A stretch of DNA of 64,000 nucleotides from Spizellomyces punctatus DAOM BR117 (Eukaryota; Chytridiomycota; Chytridiomycetes; Spizellomycetales; Spizellomycetaceae). Shown piece after piece: positions 37,276 to 48,188 of the stretch (position 1 is the stretch's first letter; each line of letters opens with the position of its first letter). Made by a program: the position numbers and the translations under genes. The stretch spans positions 775,736-839,735 of the forward strand of contig NW_015971538.1 of NCBI RefSeq assembly GCF_000182565.1, written 5' to 3'. Below the pieces are notes generated by a model. The model did no database searches, was not told where the DNA came from, and saw only the letters and a list, made by a program, of their open reading frames with translations.

Positions 37276-39144
37276 TTACATCGCTGGCAGTACGCTATTT
37301 CTTTCGGCATCCTCAACAAATGTATTGATCATTTGCCTAACCTGTTTTTTCTGGTCTTGCGGGGCAAAGTGTCCTGCTAATAAGATCTCCACCCTTTTGA
37401 GCTGCTGGTACTTTGTAACATATCCCGCAACGTGGCCGTCAACTTTCCAAATCTGCCTATCCGCTTTAATGTACCCTTCTCGATCCTCCCAATCCAGATT
37501 CTCGATCCATTCCGTCTGTCCCAGAACTCCATCACGGAAATCAAACTGCGCCTGATACAACAAAACGTGATAGCCGCTATTAAGCAATTCTGCAACTTGT
37601 GGGGCGGCGCTGCGCATGATATCATGTGCAAGATGGAATGCGACCGCTGGGTCGCTGTGATAAAAGCCAGGGTCGCGCCTTGGATCACCATCGCAAGATT
37701 TTCTTTGCAGATGGCCACCGCAGACATTGATAGCTTTGCGGACATCGGTACGGGAGAGAAAGGCGTCCAGGCCTTGATGACTTTTCGGTACATCGCCCTG
37801 TCTTACATCGTACACATTGATTCCGCCGGTCACATTCGCAAAGTATTCAAACATTGCTTTCCGAGCCTCTCCGGCTTCAGTCCATTCCTGACGTCCCACA
37901 TGGTCAATTGCTGCATCAGCATATTGAGTTATCCTCGTTGCTTGTAATTTGTTCACAAGTCCAACAGCAAGGGCTAGCGGTGCATGGTACTTTATCTGTG
38001 TTACCGGATCCGTGAGGCCATCGCCGATTGCAATGCCCTTCAAAGGAATTTTTGTCGGGTGCTCTGATAGTCGGTTAAAGGTGTGAATCGCTGATGCAAA
38101 ATGAGGAACATATTTTCCAGCATAAGATTCGCCTGTGAGGAACAGAGAGCTTTCAAGTTGTTCAGGGAAAATTTCGTAGAACTTCAGAAGAAAAGTGCAA
38201 AGGTCCCTGCTGACCGCGGCTTCATTGGCCGCATAGCCATTCACGTAAAGCGGACTATTTTCGTCACTTTTATCCCTTGGTTCTTCTGAGGCGCGGTCCT
38301 TATGTGCAAAGTTCTCGTCCCTGGGTGTCACATAGCTGAATCCCGTTCCAACGGGGTTGTCGATGAATAGAATAGAATAGTCCTTATTCCATGTCTGCGT
38401 GTTTCTTTCTAATTTTCCTTTTTTCACTCTCATGGGTCCCAGTTCGTCGAACAAGCCTATCATGGAGCTTGACCCAGGACCACCTTGCAACCAAATGAGA
38501 AGCGGTGGCCTGGACGTGGAAGGAGATTGAGCCGGGAAAAACCAAAAGAAAGTACTTGCGCGACCCGATGCCGTGGGGGCTGAGACGGAACTGGGCCATC
38601 CATCAGGAAAGGTTCTGATATTGTCAGAGCGCCCATTAGATACAGTGATCTGCATAAGAGAACTCACAACGTTTAATCCTCTACCAACCTGACATCAATA
38701 AATCCAGCATAGCTTCGTGTCACCGGCTTTTCTCCCTTGCTCCACGGCAACGGACCGACGGCATACTTTTCCTTAGCGGCATTCTTCAGCTTGCGAAGCT
38801 TCCCGTTGCCATATATTTCCACGTCTTGGTGCCGAATATGATTCGGGAGCAGCGCGCACAGCAGGAATATGGTGAAGACGGCAATCAAAACCGTCTTGCC
38901 ACGACTGTCCGTGGCAGGAGTTCGAGTTTAGGGATTGTACAGCAGCTCATGCTTGGAGCATCAACTATATATACCTATGCTGCACACCCTCTCTGAGCTT
39001 CCGAAGGCGGATGCCGACTGCATTAGTCGCGGTTGTCCACGGCTCCCGTTTGCCAGGTGCCCGTGCAGTATGGAGGACAGGTGGTGACAGGGACATAAAT
39101 GCAGGGAACTTTGTGTCGTCCATGTCGACGGCTTCTGTGATCAT
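37276..39144 (-). CDS. serine carboxypeptidase (S10 family, CPVL-like) with N-terminal membrane anchor
   Basis: S10 peptidases cleave C-terminal residues in secretory or vacuolar compartments. The catalytic part is one long exon (about 38651-37276). Motifs: PPLLIWLQGGPGSSSMIGLF, ILFIDNPVGTGFSY, LFLTGESYAGKYVP (nucleophile Ser), GIAIGDGLTDPV, LLYQAQFDFRDGVLG (Asp), and ILLAGHFAPQDQKKQV (His). The VAGYVTKYQQLKRV segment resembles CPVL. Upstream exons give SRGKTVLIAVFTIFLLCALL, a probable single transmembrane helix preceded by a basic, cytosol-like region, so a type II membrane protein instead of a cleaved signal peptide. The start is uncertain: ATG 39144 is the first Met in frame, but the frame remains open to about 39306 and beyond, where no ATG is seen, so a further upstream exon may exist. 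Confidence 0.88.
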
Positions 39145-39902
39145 GTTGGTGAAAATCACAGGCGTCCTTTTCACGGCATCCAGTTGACGAGAGGAGTTCT
39201 TGGGCTCACAAGCTACCGTAGCAACCTGACGCGACGCGTCCACCACGCGGGAGGGCAGGACGTTTATCTTGAAAGGTGTCGCCAACAAGCTCCCTATCGT
39301 CGTCACTTGCCACCTAATGTTTGCAAGTACTTGTAGAGGATGTCAAACGTTTCATAGTGCAGAAACAGAAGGGAGTATGGGACCTCTTGCCACGATGATA
39401 AATCGCACCTTTGTTACTCGTTAATATGGCCCACATCATTCGACAATTATGATAAATATGATGTGGAGGAGTCTCCTAAAGAGAACCGTGCCCACATTGT
39501 CCGGAAGTCAGTATGCAAGGTGTAGATAATGAAAGGGAGGGTGACCCGCTATTGCATGTTTGAGAAGCTTCTTCGGCTGTTGAATATGGAAATTCACGCA
39601 TTTGTGCAGCTTCGTTGCGGAGATAACGTTCGGCATATGGCATGCGCTTTCCTCCCTGCGACTACGTACAATGGAAAAGTGGAAGGGCAATTCATGTAAT
39701 TCAAAGTCTGTACAATATCTATTGGCCATCCCATGATCAGAGCTTCTATTAGTATAGTTGACGGAGCTTAACCTAACCTCCGGGTACGCGGCAATCTTCT
39801 GATCCGTGCCATCTTGCGGAGCGGCGACGTAAGACCGTCCTTACGTCCACGCTGCCAACCATACTGACGCATTCTAGTTATCGAATTGAGCAATTTGCCA
39901 GT
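39145..39902. other. intergenic or unresolved 5' exons of carboxypeptidase gene
   Basis: About 760 bases. The segment 39145-39306 continues the carboxypeptidase frame and may be coding. Beyond that I see no gene. A perfect 8-base inverted repeat, GACGTAAG (39826-39833) and CTTACGTC (39840-39847), could form a small hairpin. Confidence 0.4.
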
Positions 39903-40546
39903 TCAGGAATTTCTAGGGCGCTTGTTGGCATGTGCCTCCTCATGTGGTGCATCTGCCGCCTTGTTTATGGATAGATGAGAAAACTCTCGATAGATTCGGG
40001 GGAAGGATGATGGAAGACAGGAGAGGTATCGTGTAATCTCACTGCGGAGTTGTGTAGGTGTCTGATGATAAACGATGTTTAGATATTGCTATCGTTAGTT
40101 CTTTGGACCGTACCCACCATGTCAGTAAAGTCCAGATACAGGGCAAGGACGCCCGACGTTTGAAGGGCATCAATAGCTGCTTGTCGCACTTTTACATCTT
40201 CGAGTGTTCTTTCCTGAGGTCCTCTACATGCCCTCTTTACTGCTATTGCAGCGTTTGCTCCAACCAACAAAGTCTGGTGCGCCTGTGCGCCTTCCGGTAG
40301 CTTTGGGAAGTATGCAGTTATCTTAGTTGGGGCTTCAAGCGCTGATACATTGGACAGAGCAAGAGGGTAAGGGAGTGGATGCTGCGCCGGAAAGAAAGAA
40401 GAGGGCGGCCGGTGAATGGAGGTATGCTTGGATGCTGTCGAAATTGCTGCGGTCGTGCCAGAGCTCTCTTTCTCTTGAGGTATCCAGGCGGCGGTAGAGG
40501 AGCGAAGGGATTGTAGAGAGGAATTGTGAGGATTCCCAAAGGACAT
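39903..40546 (-). CDS. unrecognised protein, two exons
   Basis: Exon 40546-40118 and exon 40061-39903 join in phase 0 with a GTGGGT donor and a TCATCAG acceptor, giving about 195 residues. Reading through the intron would instead stop at 40079. The N-terminal 65 residues are Ser/Pro/Thr-rich and probably disordered (TTAAISTASKHTSIHRPPSS). The remainder looks folded and helical: ALEAPTKITAYFPKL, QTLLVGANAAIAVKRACRG, ERTLEDVKVRQAAIDALQTS, TPTQLRSEITRYLSCLPSSF. No membrane segment or cysteine motif. I do not recognise the family. Confidence 0.5.
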
Positions 40547-40838
40547 TCTTTGCCGTTGCCGTTATGAGGGCGTCAGCCGGTTATTTGGGCTACTGGTGTG
40601 CCATGTCAATCTAGTGAACAAGATCTTTTGCAAACGCGCAGATCCATTAGCAGTCCCGCTTAGTCGTTGAGCAAGCTCCAAGTAGTTTTAACACTAGGCT
40701 TTTGTCGGATCTTTATGCCAAAATCCCAATCCTGCCAAGCGTTGTTTAAAGTAATTGTTGAAAACAAAAAACATATTGTCCTCTTGTGTTTGATAAGAGT
40801 CCGTTGTTGTTGAGCACCTCCGAAGGGGGATCATTGTC
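40547..40838. other. intergenic
   Basis: About 290 bases. If the gene at 40839-41126 is spliced, one or two small downstream exons could lie here (for example ending at 40660-40662 or 40694), but the candidate donors are weak. Confidence 0.35.
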
Positions 40839-41126
40839 CTAAAATGCCATAACTCCCTTCCTGAGCGAGAATTGGAATTGGACCATGCGGCCGCTACGAT
40901 CTGGAATGCCATCATCCAAACGTCCTGCTCCATCCAAGCGTTGCCCCTGCAGGTGGGTTCCGTTCACCAGGCGGACGGAGGGGCGGACAACATCGACGAA
41001 CAAACGCGTTCCAGGAGCATCTGAGCTTAGCCGCCCCGCTGTGCGCAGGTTGGCTTTTCTCGCGCTGGCAACCCGGGTCGCAGTCCAGAGGAGTCGACGT
41101 GGGTTGTTTACCAACTCCAGCGGCAA
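40839..41126 (-). CDS. small protein with mitochondrial-type presequence, unrecognised
   Basis: ORF of 95 residues whose start, MPLELVNNPRRLLWTATRVA followed by SARKANLRTAGRLSS, is rich in Arg, Ser and Ala without acidic residues after the first few positions, as in a mitochondrial targeting peptide. The mature part contains RLDDGIPDRSGRM. The ORF as drawn ends SLRKGVMAF. A splice after ...SGRM to exons farther along is possible. It is divergent from the Clr2-like/HMG gene, with 140 bases between the starts. Function unknown; no strong evidence that it is translated. Confidence 0.4.
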   Translation of the reverse strand: MPLELVNNPRRLLWTATRVASARKANLRTAGRLSSDAPGTRLFVDVVRPSVRLVNGTHLQGQRLDGAGRLDDGIPDRSGRMVQFQFSLRKGVMAF

Positions 41127-41266
41127 CCAGTCCTACCTTACTCAGGCTCACGGAATTCCCACAACGAACAAGAAAGAAGCAAGTGAAACAACGCACCATT
41201 GTCGCGACTTGAAGTACCCCAAAGTAACCACTACATCAACAGGTGTCGAATTCCGCATCCGTTGAA

Positions 41267-43478
41267 AATGCCCCTAGTCCTGAACGAACTCCATCCTCCC
41301 GTCTTCTCAGATGGGACACCAGATTTTTACCCAACAGTCTATAAATCCCCTCGTGCACCTGCTGGTGGTTATGTTGAATGCGATCCTTCACGCGTGCAGA
41401 AATATTTGGACAAGCTCTCTATTGCTTTGAAAGACGCCTACATACAAAGCCCAGAAAAGATACCAGGCGTGGATATGGCCGAGGTTATAAGACATGGTGG
41501 AGTAGCCTTCAAGAACAATGTATTCTTGAGGCGCTTTCCCGACCATTACAGAATGTTTGAGAGTCGAAAGCCGGAACATATGCCTGGAAGTACTCCAAGT
41601 ACACCTGCTGCCTCCTCGGCTCCATCTCCCGCTGTAGGCTCTTCAACTGGCGCGAACGGTGGAACTACTATTGACGTGGAAAGTGAAGGGTCCTTGGCGG
41701 CAGCTGCGAAAACGGAGGCGGTATCTACAGAGGAGGACCCTAGTAAATCACGACTGCCAAAAAGCGAAAAGTTTCGGGCGGATGCTTTCATTTTTGGTCA
41801 CCCCAGGTGAAAACGGACACATCTGCAGTAATTGGTGAAAATACTTAATATCCTTTTGCATCTACCCATAGCGGATCAAAGTATCGATCTACAAATGAGT
41901 TTACACCACATTTGCTGTGGTTAGTGAATGACGATTCACATGACCATCGCAATTGCCCATGCAAGCTCTGTTCCAATTTCCTCAAGTCTGGCGGGTAAAT
42001 GCTTTTGAAGTTGTTTACCGCTTCTCGATCACATCTTCAACCTCATCAGCCCATCGAACAGGAAATGCTTCCCGAAAGGAAAAGGCACATCACTAGGTCC
42101 CGTCACACCTTCCACTTCTCTTAAATCCCGTTCTCAATCCGTCAAACACGATATCGAACCCAGTCCCCTTACAATCGCTTCTGTCTCGCGCACTGCATCC
42201 CCGCTAGTGCTACCCGAAGCAAAGAAACAGACGCCAAGAATAGATGACGTGTGGGAGATGGATTACAAAGTTGGTGGCAGCTTTTTGAGGAGGAGTCGTA
42301 CTGGTCTGTTGGCTAATACTGCAGTTTTTTCCTTAAGAGTTCTGCACGGACATCACCAAATCCTGCTTCTCGCGACGGGACAGATTCAGACGACGAGGGG
42401 GCTAGCATCAAAGCTCGTAAAACGAAACATAAAAGGTCAAAAGAGAGCGGCGTATACTCTGACGCAAAGTATAAAAAAAAGTATCGTGAGTTGAAGAGAA
42501 AGATTCATGAAATTGAGGAGGTAAGGATTTGGATTCCCTGTACGTTTCATTCTTTTCTATTACCTTCTGTTCTTATGGTTGGTGACTTGTGTCGGTAATA
42601 GGAAAACTCAAAAATGATAGAAGAGTACGATGTTACGAAAAAGCGTCTTTCGCGATTGCGGTTTGAGCGGGGGTGTGTACAATGCTTGCATCACCATATT
42701 TGCGACGAGGGATATCACGCAAACTTACATTTTAATCAGTCTCTTATACGAGCGACTGCAATTCGTACATCAAGGTAGCATACCTAAGGAACCTTTATCG
42801 AAAGAAGTGAGTGCCAGCAGGCAAGACAATAGGAAACTAACTTTATTAATGTCTCGCAGTCCTCACCTCCAAGTAGTCCATCCTCCGACACCGAACAAGA
42901 ACCGATCCCACCTCCATCTACTATCAAAAAACCAGTGAAGCGAAAAGAAAAGAAGCCAATCGATCCAAACGCGCCGCGACGGCCCGCAAATGCCTTTATG
43001 CTATTTTGTGACTTGAGTCGTGAGCAGTTAAAAAAGGAGCGTGAAGGGTTAGAGGAGGCCGAAATTGAGGAAAAAGGATTGACAAATCTCACAAAGGCCC
43101 TGGGTGCAAGATGGAAAGGCTTGGGCGAGGAGGAGAAAGGACGTGAGTGCCAGATTGGCTTTCCTACGAAGCTTGCTATACTTTTGTTGATATCAGTTGT
43201 CTCTGGAAACTACAGGATGGCGAGCGTTGTTCTTGGAACAGGTACAGCGTTATGATCGCGAGATGCTCGAATATCAAGGTGGGGGAAGCGGACGGGACGA
43301 TACGACGCTTGGGGTGGATCGGATGGGTGTAGGTGTTCCATCTTCTCCCGCCCTTGTACCAAATGAGGGGGCAAGGGAAGGCGAGGACGAGGTGCTAGAT
43401 GAGGAACCATTAGGAAGTGAGCTTGAAAGTGCAGCGGAGAAGGAGGATCTGATGGAAGGGGTGGAGGTTGTGAGCTGA
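41267..43478 (+). CDS. Clr2-like N-terminal domain joined to an HMG-box (Nhp10-like) protein
   Basis: About eight exons. The N-terminal part (MPLVLNELHPPVFSDGTPDF, AGGYVECDPSRVQKYLDKL, then DAFIFGHPSGSKYRSTNEF, TPHLLWLVND and RNCPCKLCSNF) resembles the N-terminal domain of Clr2-type silencing proteins, where a FGHPSG-x-RSxNEF-x-PHLxWL and CxCKxC pattern is typical. A Ser/Pro-rich linker and a lysine-rich coiled coil (KYKKKYRELKRKIHEIEEEN, then RFERGSLLYERLQFVHQ) follow. The C-terminal HMG box is PIDPNAPRRPANAFMLFCDL, SREQLKKEREG, KALGARWKGLGEEEKGRW and VQRYDREMLEY, similar to yeast Nhp10 of the INO80 complex. An acidic tail ends at TGA 43476-43478. Junction phases agree except the one near 42300-42330, which I could not settle. 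A chromatin role is inferred. Confidence 0.72.
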
Positions 43479-44136
43479 TGCGATAGAGACGGAGGTGCTT
43501 TGTATAGTTGAGATCTCGTCCTTTTAGTGGGTATTTTGCCGTGTAATTTTTTGACCACCTCTTTTTTTTGTACAAACATGTTTGTAAAGACCTTGAGGTA
43601 GCAAGCAGCAATTTTGTAATTTTGTAAAGCACGAGTTGGCCTCTACACTAACAGAGCAAGAAGCTGGATCTACATCAAGGGCCTGTCCATAGGACACCGC
43701 GGAGAAATGATTTGGATTGGAGGCAGCTGGATACTGTCTTTTACACTATCTGTCAGATTTCGTACAGCTCTGCTCATCCCAAAAGCCCCTCCTGAAAATA
43801 CGCACCAAATGCCATTACGATCGTGGCTCAGTTATGCGACATCGAGATCCCTTCAAACCGCCTGTGTCTGAGCTGCTTACAGCACGCAGGGTCTACGTAT
43901 CGGTTTGCGAAACAAAGGAATCCGGAGTTGAAGGGCGAAGAGCGGCACGATCGGCAAAGCGAGGTGTGAAAAGGGTATGGTAGTGGCTGTGAAGCGGACA
44001 CCATCCAAATCACCCACTCCCCTCTCGTATTGTCTTACCGTCTCTTCGACTGTACTTTCGAACCTTTTGATGGCAATACATATGCATTCCTGTCCTGGAA
44101 GCATCTGCCAGTTCTTAATATGTCATTCGGTCTTTC
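43479..44136. other. intergenic, no gene seen
   Basis: About 660 bases between converging gene ends. Short ORFs (for example 43717-43983 plus, 43877-44104 minus) have no motifs or splice support. Confidence 0.45.
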
Positions 44137-44466
44137 TTACGTCGTATTGGCGTTATCACCAACAGTTTCCCCTGTCCGACGTCCCAGCCCTAGTTCATCC
44201 GCCTTTGCCAGAGCCCTCAAAACCTCCAAATCATGTCTACCCATCTCTATTAAATGTTCCACCTTTTTTGGATCAGATTCTTCCCGGTAGAGCTCATACA
44301 GTTGTCGAAGGTTCGACGCTAGTTTTCGCCGGTGTGGATCGTTTCTCGCCAGTACTCTGCCTACTGTGGAGGTGGGTATGCCAAAGCCTCTTTGCAGCCG
44401 TATAACTCTCAGAGCTTCACGGAAGAGACGGAGGGAAGGAATGTGAGGTCTGTTGATGGCCGACAT
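44137..44466 (-). CDS. small LYR-like (complex 1 LYR/FMC1-type) mitochondrial protein
   Basis: Intronless, 109 residues from ATG 44466; the frame is open further upstream, but the added residues lack conservation. The N-terminal helix SLRLFREALRVIRLQRGF has the L-F-R spacing of LYR proteins, which bind acyl carrier protein and assist assembly of respiratory complexes. The rest, RRKLASNLRQLYELYREESD, PKKVEHLIEMGRHDLEVLRA, is helical with several basic residues, as in this superfamily. It is divergent from the snRNP gene, with 172 bases between the start codons. Which LYR protein it is (FMC1, SDHAF- or LYRM-type) cannot be decided by eye. Confidence 0.6.
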   Translation of the reverse strand: MSAINRPHIPSLRLFREALRVIRLQRGFGIPTSTVGRVLARNDPHRRKLASNLRQLYELYREESDPKKVEHLIEMGRHDLEVLRALAKADELGLGRRTGETVGDNANTT

Positions 44467-44638
44467 GATGGTGGGGAGACAGAGACCCTTCCAATGAGGC
44501 CTTTGCATTTGAACGATGTTGCTATGGTTACTTCCCTGGGACAGGTCAAGCGCTTGCGTCGAGATCGCCAACTTCCAACCCCACCCTTGCAGACAACACC
44601 CATCTCCCAACAGCCTCTTTGGATAGTCGTTAGCCAGA

Positions 44639-45546
44639 ATGACCTCAATACCACCAAATCAAACTCTTTACATTCGGAATCTCAACGAAAAGGTTCAGAA
44701 AGAAGGTACGATGTTGCCAAAACTTGACTCAGTGGCGGGGCATGAATCTGACTTCATCCCAGACATACGCAGGAATCTTTACTACCTTTTCTCACAGCAT
44801 GGACACGTTCTGGACGTCGTAGCACTGAAAACTATAAAAATGCGTGGTCAGGCCTTTGTTGTGTTTAGAGATATCTCAAGCGCGACGACCGCCATGCGAG
44901 CTTTACAGGAATTCCCATTTTTCGATAAAAACATGGTATGTTGGATGGTCGTGCAAGTTGACCTCTCGGGTTGCTTTGGCTACATCGGGGACGGGCACTC
45001 ACATGGGAACCTTCCATGTTAGAAAATCAGCTTTGCGAAAACAAAGTCAAATGCCGTGAGATTCCATGAGGGAGTGTACACTGCGCCAGCCAAAGAAACT
45101 GCTCCATCGACTACTCCCGCAGCACAGAAGCGACCGCGTGAGGATGAAGAAGAAAGCGAAGCAAAAAGGACACGGTCTGATCAACAGACTAGCCAAGAGG
45201 AGGAGGCCGAATCTGCTAATGGTAGGTTGCCAATATTGTCAAGGGCTCTGCAGAAGATAATCGTTGACTTGTGTCTTAAGCACAAGCATCGGATCAAACA
45301 CAAGTCAACCCTCCGAACCGGATTCTTTTCCTCACCAATTTACCCACATCCGTATCCGAAGATATGCTTGCAATGTTGTTCCAACAATATCCCGGATTCA
45401 AAGAGATTCGACTTGTTCCGGGCAAATCAGGCATTGCATTTGTCGAGTATGAGAGTGACGCCCAGGCTGAAACGGCCAAAGGCGTATTAAATGGATTCAA
45501 GCTAACCCCGACACATCCGATGACCGTTGAGTATGCCAAACGATAG
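44639..45546 (+). CDS. U1A/U2B''-type snRNP protein, two RRMs
   Basis: Spliceosomal protein that binds a U1 or U2 snRNA stem-loop. Four exons. RRM1: QTLYIRNLNEKVQKE with RNP2 LYIRNL, an intron, then DIRRNLYYLFSQHGHVLDVV and MRGQAFVVFRDISSATTAMR with RNP1 RGQAFVVF; the domain ends KISFAKTKSNAVRFHEGVY, close to the RIQYAKTKSD-type end of the family. A charged linker (KRPREDEEESEAKRTRSD) leads to RRM2: NRILFLTNLPTSVSEDMLAM, FKEIRLVPGKSGIAFVEYES and HPMTVEYAKR. Metazoan U1A and U2B'' diverged from a single ancestor, so this may be the only such gene (SNF-like). Stop TAG 45544-45546. Confidence 0.93.
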
Positions 45547-46442
45547 GGAGGTTCGTGGTTGTGTTAGAAATAGTTAGTGTACAGCGGGTGATTTGTATTA
45601 TAGGGACTGGTTTGTGCTTGATGAGCGTGTTTGTTCAAATAGAATGAACCGTATATGGTACGCATCTGCACATGTGTGGAAAGACTGCGCTCTGGTCGGC
45701 TCTCTGCACCAGTGAATTTGGTCACTGTGGTTATCTTGGGACTATCTTCCTCACCACAAACGAGCCTCAACATATGAAGGCTTTTCTTATAAGCTTTTCC
45801 AGTAAAGTCCTGACATTTTGTCTCATCAACTGGCATCATGTCGCCCATATTTCGACAAGAAGCACACTCCCGTCTAACGTGGCGACACCAGCAGAATCTC
45901 TGAATCGCCATTCGGATGTGAGCGGGTTTTCAGTTAGACGTCATGTTGGGACTCCACCACTCGTTTGACTTGTGAGAGCCAAGGAGTGCAGAAGAAACTG
46001 GCATGCCATCCAAATTGAGCTTTAGAGAGCGGGATCCGTAAACTAGTATTCGCTCACTCCATGTTACGTTCATGTAACAGCACCCTTACCATGGAGAGCT
46101 CTTCTGTTCAAGCTGCAGCTTATTCCAAGTTTTAAAATAATCACATTGTACGCTTTTTAACTCATGTAGAACACATGTCTTAAAACACCTGTGGTCAGCT
46201 ATTGACTGTTCTGTCCATGGTATCGAATATCCTATGCAACGCTATATTCGGGAACATCACGATCAGAAAATGAGGATATGTGCCGGAGGGAACAATCAAC
46301 CGTTTGCTTAACGAAGCCCCACGAGGGCATACCTCTATCGGTACCCTTTTTTTAGCGCATTATATGACAGGATGCTACGACTTCCTATTTGGATCTTTAC
46401 TCTAAACTTTTGACCTTTCAATTGTTACAAGAATATACGGCA
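45547..46442. other. intergenic, no gene seen
   Basis: About 895 bases, one of the longest gaps. No ORF with motifs, no tRNA and no obvious repeat was found. Possible promoter and UTR sequence of the flanking genes. Confidence 0.45.
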
Positions 46443-47728
46443 ATGTCGGATGCGGCTGATCCACCTCCGGCCACCGAGCAGGTACCTGCTATTGAGCAAC
46501 AGGATGAAGCAGCATTACCAGCAGAACCTCCAAAAGATCTCGATACGGCAATGTCCGTCACCCCAGCCCAAGCTATGGAGCTCAACCGTCGTGCCCAGGA
46601 AATCAAGCATGGATATGCCCTGTTGGCGATGAAGCGGATCGAGAACGCTTTTGCAGGACTGGATGACGAGAATAATATGGACCAAGGAACGGAAGTGGTA
46701 GATTTAGGTGACGAGGAAAAGAAACTGAAGTAGGTTGCCAGCATCTTTCTCTTAAATGCACAAAGCATGACTTAGTGTTCGAACATCTCATCGGCATCTA
46801 TCTGCACATGTAAAGCGAAGCTATGGCTGCCTATGCCTCGGAACTGCAATCATATGGCTTCCAGCCGGGGACAAACGACTTTGAAACCGCCATGGCGGAT
46901 CTCACTCAACCAATGGATGTGCCCAAGGAAACGGTCCAGGAACCCACTGTGCCAGTCATGCCGCCAAAAGCGGTGGACCCATTGCCATATCATAATGTGT
47001 GGAAATCAGGTGTGATGGAATTGGGCAAGGACGAGATCAACGTGGAGGAGAAGGCTGAGGAAGAGCTAGTGCCAGAGCCACCCGTTGAGGTAGAACCTAC
47101 TCCAATACCCGTTCCGCCGGAAGAAGAGAAGATAGATGAAGTCCCCGTAAAAGAGCCGGAACCCGTTTCACTCCCTCCGCCAGTACAACCACCCGTCACG
47201 GTTTCAACGTCGAAACCTCATACTCAGAAGCGCCTACCGCCGATTTTACCACGTCCAACGCTCAAAAAGCCCACCCCTGTTGTCAAACAGAGTGTTCAGG
47301 CCAGACCTCTTACACTATCGTTTACAAACTTCTCGGCCGCCTTCCCAACAGACCATTCTAATCAACCTACGCATCATCCACCCCCCTCACAGCACCATTA
47401 CCATCAGCCATCTCAGATCTCCCTTCTCCCACCGGACGCAACACCGCTCCGCGTCCTAGCTCCACAGAGAATGCAAACGAGTTACCCAGGTATTACCTCG
47501 CCGTTCATTGCTGGGCCGGTACGACCAATGCAGGCGGGTGGCGGCATGGTGCAAGCTGGTATGCAGCAAAACAAGAAAGCGAATCCAAAGTGGGCTAAAC
47601 AAGCGCAAGAGCAGCCGCCACCTTTGACCATAATGGAAGCAGTACATGGTCCATTGCCGCCTATCAAACATGCATCACAAAGAGTTTTGCAGATGAGCAG
47701 CGACAGCAGAAAGGGCCCCCGCGGTTGA
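46443..47728 (+). CDS. proline-rich protein of unknown function
   Basis: Two exons, about 46443-46730 and from about 46816 to 47728, join in phase (KKLN then EAMAAYASELQSYG), giving close to 400 residues. The N-terminal acidic part (MSDAADPPPATEQVPAIEQQ) precedes a helical segment (TPAQAMELNRRAQEIKHGYA, LLAMKRIENAFAGLD). The remaining two thirds is Pro/Glu/Val-rich, then His/Pro/Gln-rich (PTHHPPPSQHHYHQPSQ), and ends basic. Probably largely disordered. No domain recognised. Confidence 0.6.
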
Positions 47729-48188
47729 TAGTAACAGATCGGATGAGCGTTCGCATAGCGTGCTGACATAGTATAGTATGCTTATGTAGCTCCTATTCTA
47801 GGTACGACTGGATGTGTATCACGTTCTGTAGCATGTTCTGAAAGCAGATACATATCTATAGAGGGGCGTGTCTATCCGACGATTGTGAAATACGTAGTTT
47901 TCTTCAGCTCAACTGTCAGATTCTCCCTACCATATCTAAAAATTACCTCTAAAGTTGACAATGAGTCCGTTTCTACCAGCTGAAGTTGCTCCAAGCTCTT
48001 TCACATCGCGCTCAATTGTAAAGCAGAAGTCACTTTAGAAGTGGATTACCCCATTCAACGCCTTAAATTACATGAGTGCCGCTAATTTCCTGAGGACATA
48101 TCAAAGAACTTGTCGATGCTTCAGTTTCGCAAGAATCCGCCTCGAAGATTATCCCACAGGTCGCCTCCCTGAGAAGCAGGAAAGTGAT
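47729..48188. other. convergent 3' region
   Basis: About 460 bases between converging gene ends; no gene recognised. Confidence 0.5.

Noticed and set aside
39826-39847. Perfect 8-base inverted repeat GACGTAAG/CTTACGTC as a regulatory hairpin
   Set aside because: Too short and isolated; a repeat of this size is expected by chance in 64 kb.
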